Source of the DNA: Anthracocystis setariae
Lineage: Eukaryota > Basidiomycota > Ustilaginomycetes > Ustilaginales > Ustilaginaceae
NCBI GenBank assembly: GCA_928724745.1
Contig: CAKMXJ010000003.1
Coordinates: forward strand, 62,001 to 126,000
Direction: 5' to 3'
Length of the DNA: 64,000 nt
A model generated the notes under the pieces. That model had not been told where the DNA came from and ran no database searches. It saw only the letters and a list, made by a program, of their open reading frames with translations. Of the stretch, positions 33,620 through 45,186 are shown piece after piece (position 1 is the first letter of the stretch; each line of letters opens with the position of its first letter). Position numbers and translations under genes: made by a program.

Positions 33620-34435
33620 ACCACGCTGAGATCCACGGTAACCTTGCATTAACGTGGATCCTGTTGTCTGGCGCTTGCGCTGACACCGGCATCCTTTCCA
33701 GCAATGTGCAAGTTGCAAAACATGCAGAGCTACAGGACACAAAGGATTGCAACTGTGCCTGTCATGAGCACGCAGGACCGATCGGAATTGGATGAGCTGG
33801 AGTTTAGTACTGTGGCAGATAGAATCGCTTTCTTGTTTTGGGCTGTGGGGTTGCTGCAGGCTGCCGACTTTGGCTCGACTTGAGCAGAAGCCAAGCTAAG
33901 ACAGAGCCAACAGCTCGGGCTCTAGACTGTGTCCGTTCTTTAAAGTCCAGCGAGAAACGTCGGACGAAGAAGTGGGGATCCCAGAAAAATGAACATTTGT
34001 TGCCGTTATGAAAGGTGGTGCTCATCGCGGCTTGGTCAGTGCGCCTGTCAAAAATTGAACTCGCATGGCATGGCGCACCTCCACCTCATCCAACACGCTG
34101 ATTCTGAAAATGCTGGAAATTCCCGCTCTCGGATCACAGGCAGACGCGGCACAGAGCAGCGCTTGCACGCCAGATGCGGGAGAAACTTGGAACAGTCATC
34201 ATCATCCTCAATTTCTTGTCGAGCAAACCCGACGTCGATCGTTTTCACGCAATTGCAATCGATACCCGACACTGCTAAACCAAAGTCGGCTTGGCTCATC
34301 TCCACGACCGACATCGGCTCCTGTTATTCAATTCGACGACAAAGCGCCTCGGATCCGTACAGAGAAAAGAACAAGACAACGACCAGAGCGCACAAAGCAG
34401 GCATCCGACAGCTTCGATTTCGAGCGGCAGAAGCC
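33620..34435. other. Intergenic region upstream of the PP2C gene
   Basis: Roughly 0.8 kb. The open stretch to 33795 is mentioned with the doubtful small ORF. The remainder is probably promoter and leader of the PP2C gene. No TATA box is evident close to the start. Confidence 0.35.
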
Positions 34436-35899
34436 ATGGCAGCCCGCGAACAGTAAGTATTCGATGGTGGAAAGAGCCTTGGGCCTCTGTATGCAAGGGA
34501 TCTGACCTCTTGTATGCAATCGATCATCCATCACAGGAGGACGGCAGGTCCGCAAGATGCTGAATCTGCGCCAGTCACCGTGGCAGATGGCATTCACACT
34601 AACGGGGTAAGTCCTGAATTCTGCGACTTTCGGAAATCTTTGTCAAACGGGTCAACTGATTGCGTACCTCCATGACCTGCCCACCTCAGGTTCTGAATCA
34701 ACATCCTAATATGACTGGTGCTAATCAAGATGGGACGGCCCCGCAGGCTTCGGACTCGGCCACAAGCTCCGAGCCCTCATTTCGTGTAGGCGTTTCCGAG
34801 GACTGCAACAAGCGATGGCGAAGGTCAATGGAAGATGCGCATGCCTTTGCTTACGACTTTGGTGGCGTTCATGGTCAAGGATTCTTCGGAATCTTCGATG
34901 GTCATGCCGGCAAGGACGCGGCCGAATGGTGTGGACGAAACTTTCACCAGTACCTTCTTAAAACCCTCGATCTCAACCGGGGAAAGCCGATTCCCGACGT
35001 GCTCAACACGACGTTCCACAGCGTGGATAAGGAGCTCGCCAATCTTGCCAGTCAGAGAGGCTCCTCAAGCGGCTGCACTGCAGCGGTAGCTTTCTTGCGG
35101 CTCGAAGACGAATCAGGTTGCCCCTGGCTAGCCGGCAACCGAGCCGACAAAGATACAAGCAAGCAAGGCGCAAAGCCGACAAGCCCAAAAGAGCAACCAA
35201 ATGATCGATCCTCCGGTGACGGGCTTTGGGGCAGAATCTCGAAGCGATTCGACTCGGCGGACAACAAGAGCAAAGATAGCACTTCCACTACTGCTAGAAG
35301 AGTGCTATACACGGCTAACGTCGGCGATGCGCGAGCGGTGCTTTGGTAAGTTAATTTCGAAACCGCTCGCTCCTCACAGGACTAACCCGGGTGATGCTGA
35401 CCCCTATGTTGACGCTTCTTCCCGATGCGACAGTCGCGGGGGCAAAGCTGTGCGGCTCACGTATGACCACAAGGGCTCCGACGCTCAAGAGGCAAAGCGT
35501 ATCACAGACGCTGGAGGATTCGTAATGAACCATCGCGTCAACGGCGTGCTGGCCGTGACGCGCTCGCTTGGAGACTCGGCGATGAAGGAATTCGTCGTAG
35601 GCTCGCCATACACGACAGAGACCGTGTTGGGCGGCGAAGACTCCTTCCTCATCATTGCCTGTGATGGTGTAAGTCCTTTCCCCATCCTTCGACTTCCGAT
35701 TCAAAACATAGGCCTTGAACTGACTCGTCTTACTCCTTGCCAGCTTTGGGATGTCATTGAGGACCAGGAAGCTGTTGATCTTATTCGAGATGTGCAGGAT
35801 CCGCAGGAGGCTTCGCAGCAATTGCTCAAGCATGCCTTGTCGGAGTTCAGCACCGACAACACCTCTATCATGGTCATCCGCTTTGCACCTCAATCTTGA
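34436..35899 (+). CDS. PP2C-type Ser/Thr phosphatase (Ptc1-like), five exons
   Basis: Exons are 34436-34452, 34537-34606, 34690-35345, 35434-35668 and 35744-35899, joined to 377 aa. All introns are short, with GTAAGT donors. PPM motifs occur in order: [47 protein letters not shown] plus [37 protein letters not shown] and [10 protein letters not shown]. The metal-binding aspartates are present. A charged insertion of about 60 residues precedes the [10 protein letters not shown] motif. Ptc1-type phosphatases switch off stress MAP kinases such as Hog1; that role is inferred. The first coding exon is only 17 nt long. Confidence 0.9.
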
Positions 35900-36498
35900 T
35901 TTGCACAGTTGCATACGATCATCAACACCGTCCCTTCAGCACAATGATTCCTATGATTGCAGCTACGGAACTCCTATCGCGTTTCAGTCGATACCAACAC
36001 CGGCACAACCCTTAGGCGCGAGTGCTCCGAATATCACTTTCAAAGACAGACTTCTGCAGAGCGATCACGCTTTGACAGATGCAAAAAAAGAACGATCCGA
36101 AGAAGTCGAGTGTAGAAGAGCGCGAAAAAATACATGAAGGGACTGTAGCTGGGGCGGGGCGCACACCAACAGTCATGTTGACGTTGTCTGTATAAAGCAC
36201 AGCCAGAAGACTCATGCCTGAGAATGGAAGCGGAGAAACGTCCGGAATGAGGATGGGTTAAAGGTACACAAGCCTGAAAGCCAGGAGAGCGGAACAAGCG
36301 AGGCGGGGGAAAAACTACAAGATTACGAAAGAGATAGGAACGCGTGGTATAGATAGCAACGAGAAGCGGCGCATCCGGTAACACCAGGAAGGGTACGTTT
36401 CATTGCAGGGCTTGCGGGCTGGCAAGGCAAACGTAAGTCGGACGGGCGAATGCGTGTACCGTGCAAGATCCGAAGGTGGATTGCACGAGGACACTCGT
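35900..36498. other. Convergent 3' region
   Basis: This 600 bp lies between the PP2C and HMG-box stop codons. A-rich words (GCAAAAAAAGAACG near 36080 and GCGAAAAAATACATG near 36121) are visible. No gene recognised. Confidence 0.4.
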
Positions 36499-38122
36499 TC
36501 AGGAGTCAAGTCCGTTGTTGCTTTCATATTCGCGGCGTAGGCGCTCGTAACGGGCCTTGTCGGCTTCGGCGCGGTCCAAGTAGGGCTGCTTCTCTGTCTC
36601 GCTGAGACTTCGCCACTTGGCGGCGGCGAGTACACTCTGCTTGGTGGTCTCCTGCTCACCCTCGAAGACGGCTTGTGTCATGTTGGGGTCAGCTCGAATG
36701 GCTCGAAGGAACAAAAAGTAGGCCGAGAGAGGCTTCTTGGGCGCGTTGGGGTCCTTCAGATTGCCCTTTCTCGACTTGCCAGCCTTCCTCTGGGCAGATC
36801 GATAGAGGTTTTCCTGGCGAATGTCCTCGGGGGTGAGTTTGGACTTCCACTCGGCCATCTCTCGCTCCCACTGCTCTTTAGCCTCAAGACTTCGGCGGTG
36901 GAATTCCTGCTTTTTAGATTCGGGCAGAGCAGCATAGCGTTGACCAGCGTCCTTGGCGACGTGAGCCACGTTGAGACGCTCGTCTGGACTTTGCGCCTTG
37001 ATCTTTTGAAGCTCCTCGGTGAAGAAAATTTGCCATGCTGAGGGCGCCTGCTTAGGAGGCTTGAGACGCGACTTGAGTGCGGATGGCTTAGGTGCGTCCT
37101 CGCTCTTCTTGGATTTTTTGGCCGGCTTGGCATCCGCAGCAGCGTCGGGCTGGGCGTAGGGATGCGCTTTGGACTTGGCCTTAGGAGCGTCAACGCTGGC
37201 ACCCTTCTTGGATGCTTTGCCCTTGGGCTCAGGTTTGGCAGGAGCAGGCGCAGCAGCGGCTGCGGCCGCAGCCTTCTTGTCAACCTTGGGTGCCTTTGGA
37301 GCCTTGGGTGCCTTAGCGGGTTTGGCTGCGCCCTTGGCAGGAGCCTGAGTAGCCGCGGCGGCAACAGCGGATGCGTTGGAGGGAGGTGCGCCAGCTTGGC
37401 TGGGCGAGATGCTCTGGAGGTTTTGGGGCTGGAAATATTGGTGATAGTGCGACTGACCAAAGCCGTGACTACCGAAATCGTTGCCAGACGAACCACCACC
37501 GGGGGCGCCCATCATGGGGTTGGAGCCGGCACCACCAACCATGCCGCCCATGCCGCCATGCGCAGCCTGTCCTGGAACGTGGGAATAGTGCTGCTGAGGA
37601 GACGAGTGGTGAACACCGTAGCCGTACATGGACATTGGGCCGGTGTTCTGTCCGCCCGAGATGTGGGCGTGAGAGGGATTGGGCGAGTGTTGCGGGTAGG
37701 ACAGCTGCGAGGGCATGGCGTGCGACTGGCCACCGTAGCCATACGCGTGGTGACCCATGCTTCCATGGCCGCCGTTGTTCTGGCCGGCGCCAAGAGGGGG
37801 AAGCTGCATGCCGCCGTAGTGAGACGGCGCGTTGCCGTTGTCCATGAGATTGTTGCGCGAGTGCTGGTGAGGAGGAATCAAGAGTTGTCAGAAGTCAGTC
37901 CAGACAGTTACTCTAATGCGTTGGTGCGCGAGTGCGCGACCCTGCAGGCAAAACACGTACCATAGCTGCTGGATTGAAATACTGGCCTCCCGAAACGTCG
38001 TCGGAGGCTCCGTGTCCGTGATGGTGATGACTGTGGTGACCGAGTGCGTCAGATGGTTGCATCCTTCGGGCCTGAGCTTGAGCGGCCGCTTCTTGCGGCG
38101 AAACGAGGTGCTGCGAGTCCAT
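36499..38122 (-). CDS. Tandem HMG-box protein with Gly/His/Met-rich N-terminus, two exons
   Basis: Exon 1 is 38122-37961 and exon 2 is 37863-36499, joined to 508 aa. The intron is GTACGT...CACCAG. The N-terminal 200 residues are rich in His, Gly, Met and Tyr. An Ala/Lys/Pro segment (AKAPKAPKAPKVDKK) resembles histone H1-type tails. Two HMG boxes follow at about residues 325-393 (APSAWQIFFTEELQKI) and 426-500 (NAPKKPLSAYFLFLRAIRAD, then KQPYLDRAEADKARYE). Such proteins bend DNA without sequence specificity in chromatin or mitochondrial nucleoids. No presequence is obvious, so a nuclear role is more likely. The exon 1 start is the first ATG. The leader region is long. Confidence 0.83.
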
Positions 38123-40423
38123 GGAAGAACAGCACTTCAGAAAAAGGGACTCGTCGCAAAGCGTCGCAGATCACTTCAATCCGCGACTACGATCACGACC
38201 AGGGCGCGGTGTAAGATGAAGTCAGCGGAGCAGATAGGTCAGTCAAGGCGAGATGAAACAATCTATGAAGTCAGTAGACGAACAACACGCGTCAACGTGG
38301 CGCTGCTATCAACGCGTCTCAAGGGACAACTTACACGCGTCTGAAGTGAAGGTGGGCGACGACGGCGCGAGCGAGCAAAGTTTGTAGTCAGGTGGCGGAG
38401 GGGACGGCCACTGATCTGATGATGATGGTGATGATGAGGATGAAAGACAACACAGATTAGAGTCGGGGTCGTCGAATAAGATGTGAAGAAAGGGAATAGG
38501 CGGTCCGAAGGAGGATCGGGAGGGTGGAGGAGAAGCGGATGGATGGAGACGCGGAAGTGGGTGGGGAGACAAGGGAACGCGGCGAGCCAATGTCTGGGGC
38601 TGACAGAGGAGGGTTAACCGACGCGTCGTGCTGAGGCAGCTGACGAGTCTGTAAACTCCGTGCTCAGAAAAATTCCGCGACGGGATTTCCCAGAGAAATC
38701 GAAATCGACGATTGGGATCGGAGAGCAGCACCTCGGAGCAGATTGTTAGGTCTCTAGCCAAGCCAGGGGCTGCGGGGCTGGGCGATTGACCGAGCGACTG
38801 AGCCTTTTGGCGCTACAGAGTGCAAGGTGGCAAATCCAAGGGTTGCTACACCTCACAATGACGGCAAATGGATGTCAAGCATGATAGCGTCGATCAGGGC
38901 TGGGGCGCTTGTGTATGTTTCGGACATAGGCGGCTACCATACGAGCGCCGCAACAGCAGTGGAACCGAGATGAGGCAGACAGAAGAGGAGGGCCACAGCG
39001 GCGAACATGAACAAGGACGCTGACTGATGGGGAACAATCCAGGCGGAGCGTCATGAAAGTGAAGGGGAGCTGTCAAATCAGATTGAGTTGGTCCTCATTG
39101 CTGCAGCTCAAGTGAAGTCCAGGATGCCAGTGGCAGCAGCATGCCACATGGCTCCAGAGCGTACACGATGAGAGCAGTGAGAGAGGACATCCAACTGGAG
39201 AGGGGCGAGGAGAGCCACTTGCTCAGGGACAAAACGGAACATTAGAGAGGTACACTGAGGCCAAGTGGCTGCATCTGGCAAAAGCACCAGCAGGTAACGA
39301 CGAGCGCAAGGAATTGGAAGGGAGGCGAGGACAGTCACAAGCACAGGAAGGCACCAAGGCACTTACCAGCAAAATAAGGAAACGATGAAGGGGGTGGGTG
39401 GGTGATGTGACTGTAGAAGATGCTAAGCTGATGGGATGTAGTACTGAGGCAGAATGCAAGCGACGAGCACAAGGGCTTTGTGTGGAAAGACGCAGGCAAA
39501 GTGCAGAGGGGCAGCACGAGGACCCAGCATTAGACAAACTCGGAACGACTGGAAATGAAGTTCGAGCTGCGAGACCGGCAGCCACAGAGGTGCAGCGAGG
39601 CCAGCATGGTTCATCAAGCAGAGCCAGCGGAGAAGTACCTAGGACGAGGCGGGGCGGAGGCGGAGACCACAGCAAAAGGGAGGGAGAAGGGAGCACGAGA
39701 TGAGGGCACCAAGCACGGCGGGACAGCGCCAGACAAGGAAGGAGTCGGATGGTGACAGAGGCGCTAAAAGGGGGCATCGAGCCGGATCAGAGGAAGGGGG
39801 AGCAGACGAGGTCCAAAATGGGAGCTTGTGCAGACGGCGCTGGGTGGGCAGATAGCCAGCGAAAGGTACGATTTCGAGAGAGCGGGAGGGCACACAACGG
39901 TGCTGTACAGTACTTACCGTAAAAAAGGGGTGAGGACACAGTGCTGCAAGACGGTGATGGTGGGAGCAAAGGGAGAAAAAGAGGCGGAGGCTGCGCGAAT
40001 TAGTGCAGATCGTCGGTGGGATGAGGCCGGCTCAGCGCTGGGCCAAACCACTCGTCAAAACCCAAGCACGGCAAAAAGAAAAGAAGAAAAAAAAAAAAAA
40101 AGGCAAAGCAAAGCAAAGCTAAGCAAAGCAAAGCAAAGCTTGGTGGTTCGCATTACTTCGCATTCGTCTACAGATGCGAAATTTTTCAAATTGAAAAAAT
40201 CAAGGGGGGCCACATCTACTGTACTATTCGGGTGAATTGCTTACGACGGTCGAAGCGGCCAATCCGCCCTGATGAGGCAGCCACGACCGGCACTTGACCG
40301 GGGGGACGTGCATGTTTCGAGAATTGAGGTGCGAACAGCCCGGAGGTGAACTCGTGAGGCAAAGTGCGCATACGCAAACGAGGCGCGTCTCGAATCCGAC
40401 GATAAGCAGAGCTATAGCTATTA
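38123..40423. other. Long region upstream of the HMG-box gene
   Basis: About 2.3 kb, pyrimidine-rich on the minus strand from 38.3 to 39.8 kb. Three GTAAGT donor hexamers on the minus strand (first bases at 38334, 39366 and 39917) could belong to 5' untranslated introns of the HMG gene. A-rich and CAAAG pentamer repeats lie at 40080-40140. Open stretches on both strands are low-complexity and not called. Confidence 0.4.
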
Positions 40424-41162
40424 CACCTTTTTTCGATCAAGTTCGGAATTCGGACTGTCAACTTCGGTAGCAAGTTCGGTAGCTACACTGCTTTTCGGTA
40501 CAGTTGTTCGGTATGTAGTAAGCTATTCGGTATAGCGCACATCAAGTTCGGTAATGCTAGCTTACAAGTTCGGTACAACAAGCGTGTTCGGTAACCAAGT
40601 AGTTCCTTTGATAGCGTTCATACTGTATTCTGAGATGATGGTTTGGCAATGGAAACGATGACAAGACAGCTACGATTGTGATTATGTGTGACGATGAGCG
40701 CTACAATACAGTTCAGAGACCGAAACGCTGGATGGCGGTAGCGGCGTCGTGACGTGTGACTACAGGCTTGACCTTCGAGAAGACGTTCTCGGCGATGTTC
40801 AGCCACGGCGAGTATGGAGGCAGGAACTCGATGAGCGTTACACGTTGCTTACAGTTCTGTTATGACGTACCATTGCGATGTGAAGCTATGATACAGTACA
40901 AGAACGTGGTATGGTGGTAGTGGTTAGCAGCAATGGCGAGGAGGATGTGTCTTGGAAGCTGATCTCGGGAAGCTACGGTGAGGACAACTCTCACTCCTCT
41001 CACTCAGACACCGTTTGGATACCGAATTCGATCCTCGGCTTTGTCGATTTTGTCTCGCACGCTACACCGAAACACTTGGATGTTACCGAACAAGCAGTCC
41101 GAACAAGCTCGCTTATTCCGAATTCCGTACGCCGGCATACCGAACTTGATCGAAAAAAGGTG
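40424..41162 (-). mobile_element. Decayed Tc1/mariner-type element with TA target duplication
   Basis: Perfect 23-bp terminal inverted repeats begin CACCTTTTTTCGATCAAGTT and are flanked by TA on both sides. Minus-strand codons at about 40720-40860 read LIEFLPPYSPWLNIAENVFS, which is the third catalytic block of a DDE_3/Tc1 transposase. The rest of the transposase is missing, so the 739-bp element is internally deleted. The left part carries eight TTCGGTA repeats and the right part at least three TACCGAA. Confidence 0.82.
40463..40593 (+). repeat. Eight subterminal TTCGGTA repeats
   Basis: Copies start at 40463, 40475, 40494, 40507, 40526, 40547, 40569 and 40587, spaced 12-22 bp apart. Reverse copies (TACCGAA) sit near the other end at 41020, 41084 and 41138. 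Such subterminal motifs can be transposase-binding sites. Confidence 0.75.
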
Positions 41163-41706
41163 TATTGATCGAACTGACACCGCGACTTTGCTCTACTTCT
41201 GCATCAAGCTGTACTACTGTCGTTCCTGTCGGCACATCCATATTGTTGATTCGTAAAGAATGCAGTACTGTACAGTACTGAGAGCTGGCTTCAGCGCTGG
41301 TGCCTGTCGCCCTCGCAGCCTCTGACAGCATGGTCTCATTTGCCGCGGATTGCTAGAGAATGGTGTCTGGTGCTTGAGGTTGGACTAGTCTCAAGCGCCA
41401 TCCGCGTTACTGTACCGCCCTGCTGTATAATAAGATGCCGTCCGTGCTGAACTGCACGGTTCAGTGCGTTGCCGACATTTCAGATTCGGACCGAAAAAGC
41501 TACCGCACATCAGTTTCATCAGTTGCTGCTGAAGGGATTCAATTGCTCTCATCTACTGTATGCGGTAGGAAAACTGGTTTCACCGGGGCTAGGGCAGACA
41601 GCGCACAAGTCTGCCTCGCGTGCCAACGTCTTGATCCACCGATTCAGACTTGTTGAAGCCCGATCTGTCGAGTTCTCTGAAGCTGAATCTGAGGCGCACT
41701 ACAAAA
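41163..41706. other. Intergenic region
   Basis: This lies downstream of the methyltransferase. An AGTACTGTACAGTACTGAGAG cluster is near 41262-41282 and another TACTGTACC near 41408. No gene recognised. Confidence 0.4.
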
Positions 41707-43017
41707 TTAGGGCGATTGCCAGCCAATCTGAAACCACCTATACGTCCTTGCTAATCCACCTTCGGGTTGGCTCTGAGCTGCGCCGTCCGACCTGACGACC
41801 GAGTTCCAGGCTCCAAAATTTTCGTAGCCTCGGTAGTCTTGCTGGTTCAAGATGACAAGCTGAGGACAGCTCAGCTCGTGCTGTGGCTCGAAAGCCTCGT
41901 ATACGGCTTGCATCTCTTGCTGATGCGTTGGTCGAAGCGGTACCATGAGATGCAGCAATGCTTCGCCATGATCCGGTGACGAATTCGACCTTCGCAACAG
42001 CTTCTGTACTACCGAACGTATCCAAAAAGGATGAACTGGATCATAGACGCAGTCTGCCGCAACGATCATGTCAAAAGTTCCCGAGTGAGACTCGACATTG
42101 AGCACATGAGCCCACTCAGCATCTTGCGACAGGGTGAGATGACTCGGCAAGGTCTGAGAAGTAAGCTCCTCTTGAACCAAGGATGAGCTCTGTCCGTTCT
42201 GAGCTCGATGAACAGCCTGCCAGTCCAGACATCGCGGAAGTATGCTGACCTCCCCGCACGGTGTCGTCGGCGTTCTCGTCCGCTCGGTGTCAGGAGAGGC
42301 TGCAGTGTTCAAAGTGATGTTATGGGCCAAATTTTCTAGCACAGTGGGATGGTAGTCCGTGCAGATGATCTGGGTGTTGATCTCGGTCAGACTGCGTTGG
42401 CACCAGAGTGCTATCGCTAGACCGACCAAGCCGGTTCCGGCACCAAGCTCGAGCACTTTCAAATTGTGGCCCGGCGCACTCTTCAAGGGAAGTAGAAGCT
42501 GCGAAAGAATGGGAGCAGCACCCCAAGTATGGGTTCCAAGAGAATCGTGTACGAGCGCAGCGTCTCTCAATTTGATCGTGAGTGGACCATCATCGAGCCG
42601 AAAGATATGATCCTGAACGGAGGCACCTGCTGCCATTCTGCCTGCGGATAGGGCGAGGAGCTCGGCGCATCGTTGCGTGATCTGCTCCACCTGCGACTCC
42701 GACTCTTCGTCATCTGAGCATATCGGAGCGAACTCTGATATCAATCGGGTGAGCCACCTAGTTACGTAGCTTTTCTCGAACGAGTCGACCTCTGGAGGTG
42801 GCACTTCCGCTGATGGCAAGGGGTCGTCCTCGCTAACGTTGCTGCGTTCAACCGCTTGAGGTGTAGCATGTACGATCTGACCACCACTGGCACCAAGCAC
42901 GTGGGCAAGGCTATCAAGATTGCTGCGCACGCTGCCGCGACACTCTTGTGAAGTGAGGTCGAGCGTCCGCAAATCACGGAGGTCGCGACTGGGAAGAAAA
43001 TCCGAGCCTATCGACAT
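41707..43017 (-). CDS. METTL21/Efm-type lysine methyltransferase (Methyltransf_16)
   Basis: Intronless gene of 436 aa from the first ATG at 43017. The frame is open 20 codons further, but only from a TTG. The Rossmann core has motif I VLELGAGTGLVGLAIALW, the acidic ICTDYHP, then the post-II segment with FDMIVAADCVYDPVHPFW. A helical N-terminal extension of about 170 residues precedes it. Family members methylate lysines on elongation factors, ribosomal proteins or chaperones. The substrate cannot be assigned from sequence. The GENFGAW-like end is typical of the fungal branch. It is divergent from the membrane protein gene. Confidence 0.8.
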   Translation of the reverse strand: MSIGSDFLPSRDLRDLRTLDLTSQECRGSVRSNLDSLAHVLGASGGQIVHATPQAVERSNVSEDDPLPSAEVPPPEVDSFEKSYVTRWLTRLISEFAPICSDDEESESQVEQITQRCAELLALSAGRMAAGASVQDHIFRLDDGPLTIKLRDAALVHDSLGTHTWGAAPILSQLLLPLKSAPGHNLKVLELGAGTGLVGLAIALWCQRSLTEINTQIICTDYHPTVLENLAHNITLNTAASPDTERTRTPTTPCGEVSILPRCLDWQAVHRAQNGQSSSLVQEELTSQTLPSHLTLSQDAEWAHVLNVESHSGTFDMIVAADCVYDPVHPFWIRSVVQKLLRRSNSSPDHGEALLHLMVPLRPTHQQEMQAVYEAFEPQHELSCPQLVILNQQDYRGYENFGAWNSVVRSDGAAQSQPEGGLARTYRWFQIGWQSP

Positions 43018-45186
43018 GCAGTATCGACCTGAGCCGGACGGAAGCGCGAGATGGTCCGACCGGTGCCGTTTGCACAACGGCGTTTGAGCTCCTACTCTGG
43101 TGAAGCTCAGGAAAGGCTATGCGGATGGCGAGCGTTTCGATGAGAAACGAACGAGAACGGAGGCGAAGAGATGCAAAGGTACGAACAACGTCCAACAAAT
43201 CAACACAACCTTAATTGTGGTTGCTCAAGTGTATGAACCCTGAATTCATGAGATGGGAAAGTGCGCTTCTCGGTTACAGTACAGTACAGTACAGTACAGT
43301 ACAGTACAGTACAGTACAGTACAGTACAGTACAGTACCCTCACTTCCCGCAGATTACGGATGCAGAAGGTCTACTTTGATTCATCAGAACACCTCGTTCG
43401 AAACGTTGACCCCTTCCCATCTTGGTTCATAATATAGCATTGTGCAACTCCACTGTTTAGCTGAAGAACTCTGATGAAACGGATGCAACCACTAAAGCGA
43501 CTTCGCTTAAATGGTCACATCTTTGTCGAGCTGCATCTGGAGGGTTGGGCCTTACTATACAATCGAGTTCATCTGAGATCGGGCTCGCCTAGGAACCGGA
43601 TGAAAGATTGATCCTTGCTTGCAAGAAGTCCAGGTGTCTTTGGAGGTATGCCGATTTATTGGTGCAATGACCGCGCGCCCCCAGATGCCGTCACTTTGGG
43701 CAATTTGCGATTTTTGCCAAAACGAGAGGTAACGATCGAAGTTGTTCGCTTTTTCGCTACCACATGGTCAGGTTCCAAATCCATCCAGGCGAGCATTTGA
43801 CATGATGTCAGTTTGTAGCAGATGCCAAGTGACGATCCACTTTACCGTATCAGGCGAGAATATTCAAATTTCAATACAATACAGTACAGTACACATCTGA
43901 GCGAGGCATGCGGTCGTGGTCTGAGCTATACTTACAGTATTGTACTTATGTACAGAGTACTACTCTGCACTTACTGTACACTGTAGTACCAAATTTTACC
44001 TTTGACGTGCCGCGTGAGCCTCTGAAAGTCTGCCGGAAGTGCTTTTCCGGGTCCGTTGATGTTCTCCAAATTTCATCTGGCTAGGACCACGGCCTGTTGC
44101 TTCCCCTGTCTAGCTGCACAGTCATATTGTGTACAGTAATTAGTGTCTCGAAATGCACGTTGCCGCTGCTTGTCGAGGCCTCCAGCCGGTTGCGGTGGGT
44201 TGCAAGCTCAGTACAGTATGTCGATTCTTTGTGCATTGGCGACGGCTTGACCAATTTAAGATGCATAGCGGAAACGGTGTTGCATGCGCTTTGCAAGCCA
44301 GGTCAAACCTTGTCATCAGCTAGCTATCTGGGAGAGCCGATCGACCAGCCAGATGGGGATTGCGCTGCGTCTCTCAGACTTGATGATGCAAAAGGATCGC
44401 AGCAACCGGTGCCATTTGAGGCTGGCAGATCGTATAGAGAGTGGAGCAGGCGCGTAGATTGTAAGCAAGCAGCCACAGACCAGCGACCTCGATTTCTTTT
44501 CGGTAGCTCCGATTGCCAGACTCGTGAAGACCTCTTTTCTGGCTCGCTAAATGCGCTCAAGACCGTTGTTTCGGGTCGATCCTCGAGTTGGTTTTAGCTT
44601 CGCAACTTTTGGTCACCGTGCTGCAAATCTTACGCTCGCTTGCAGCTCCGACGACCACAGCGGCACCTCATCACTCGAAACACATTCTCTGATCGACTTT
44701 TGGCGCTTCTGATTCCCACGAGCTCTTGGCCTTGTCGCTGCACTCTCACGGCTCACTTTGCCCTCCGATCCTACATGTCAAAGTGCTAGAACTTTTCCAA
44801 CCGCTTTACGCACCGTCCCGCTTCTGCTTCTGTCCCTCTCCTCCGCTAGCATTACACCGACTAATCTTGACATCCTACACCGCTATCATCTTCCTTACTG
44901 TTCCCGCCAGCTTTCTAGGCCTAGCGTCCGAAGCAAGCACACAACGGCTTTTTTTGACGTAGATAGCGTCGCAGGCCGATCTCAGCTTGCAACGCCGCTG
45001 AGGCGACGGTCACTGGCATCCTTGTCGTCCCAGCTAGCAACACAAAGCCACCCCAACGATCTCAGCATGGTGGAATCCTCATGATATAATTTCATCTTCT
45101 CGAGCGTCAAGAAACGCAATCGACCTTCGCAGAGCAGCACACAAGAGTACGACCAAGGCCGCAGGAGCATCGCCATCACCACCACA
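43018..45186. other. Intergenic region with ACAGT satellite
   Basis: About 2.2 kb of non-coding DNA. It contains the ACAGT array listed separately and a second cluster of ACAGTA/GTACTG words at 43875-43990, plus single copies near 44133 and 44210. The open stretch at 44097-44597 lacks an ATG and homology. The last part is the leader of the membrane protein gene. Confidence 0.45.
43276..43335 (+). repeat. (ACAGT)12 pentanucleotide array
   Basis: Twelve perfect tandem copies of ACAGT. The same word in single or double copies is scattered through many intergenic stretches of this window. Confidence 0.95.

Noticed and set aside
39223..39777. A 184-codon open stretch on the minus strand upstream of the HMG gene
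   Set aside because: The peptide is Pro/Ser/Leu-rich low complexity, as expected from pyrimidine-rich leader DNA.
43276..43335. Considered as a CRISPR-like array
   Set aside because: It is a plain pentanucleotide microsatellite without spacers, in a eukaryotic genome.
44097..44597. A 166-codon open stretch
   Set aside because: It starts with TTG, shows no similarity, and lies among ACAGTA repeats.
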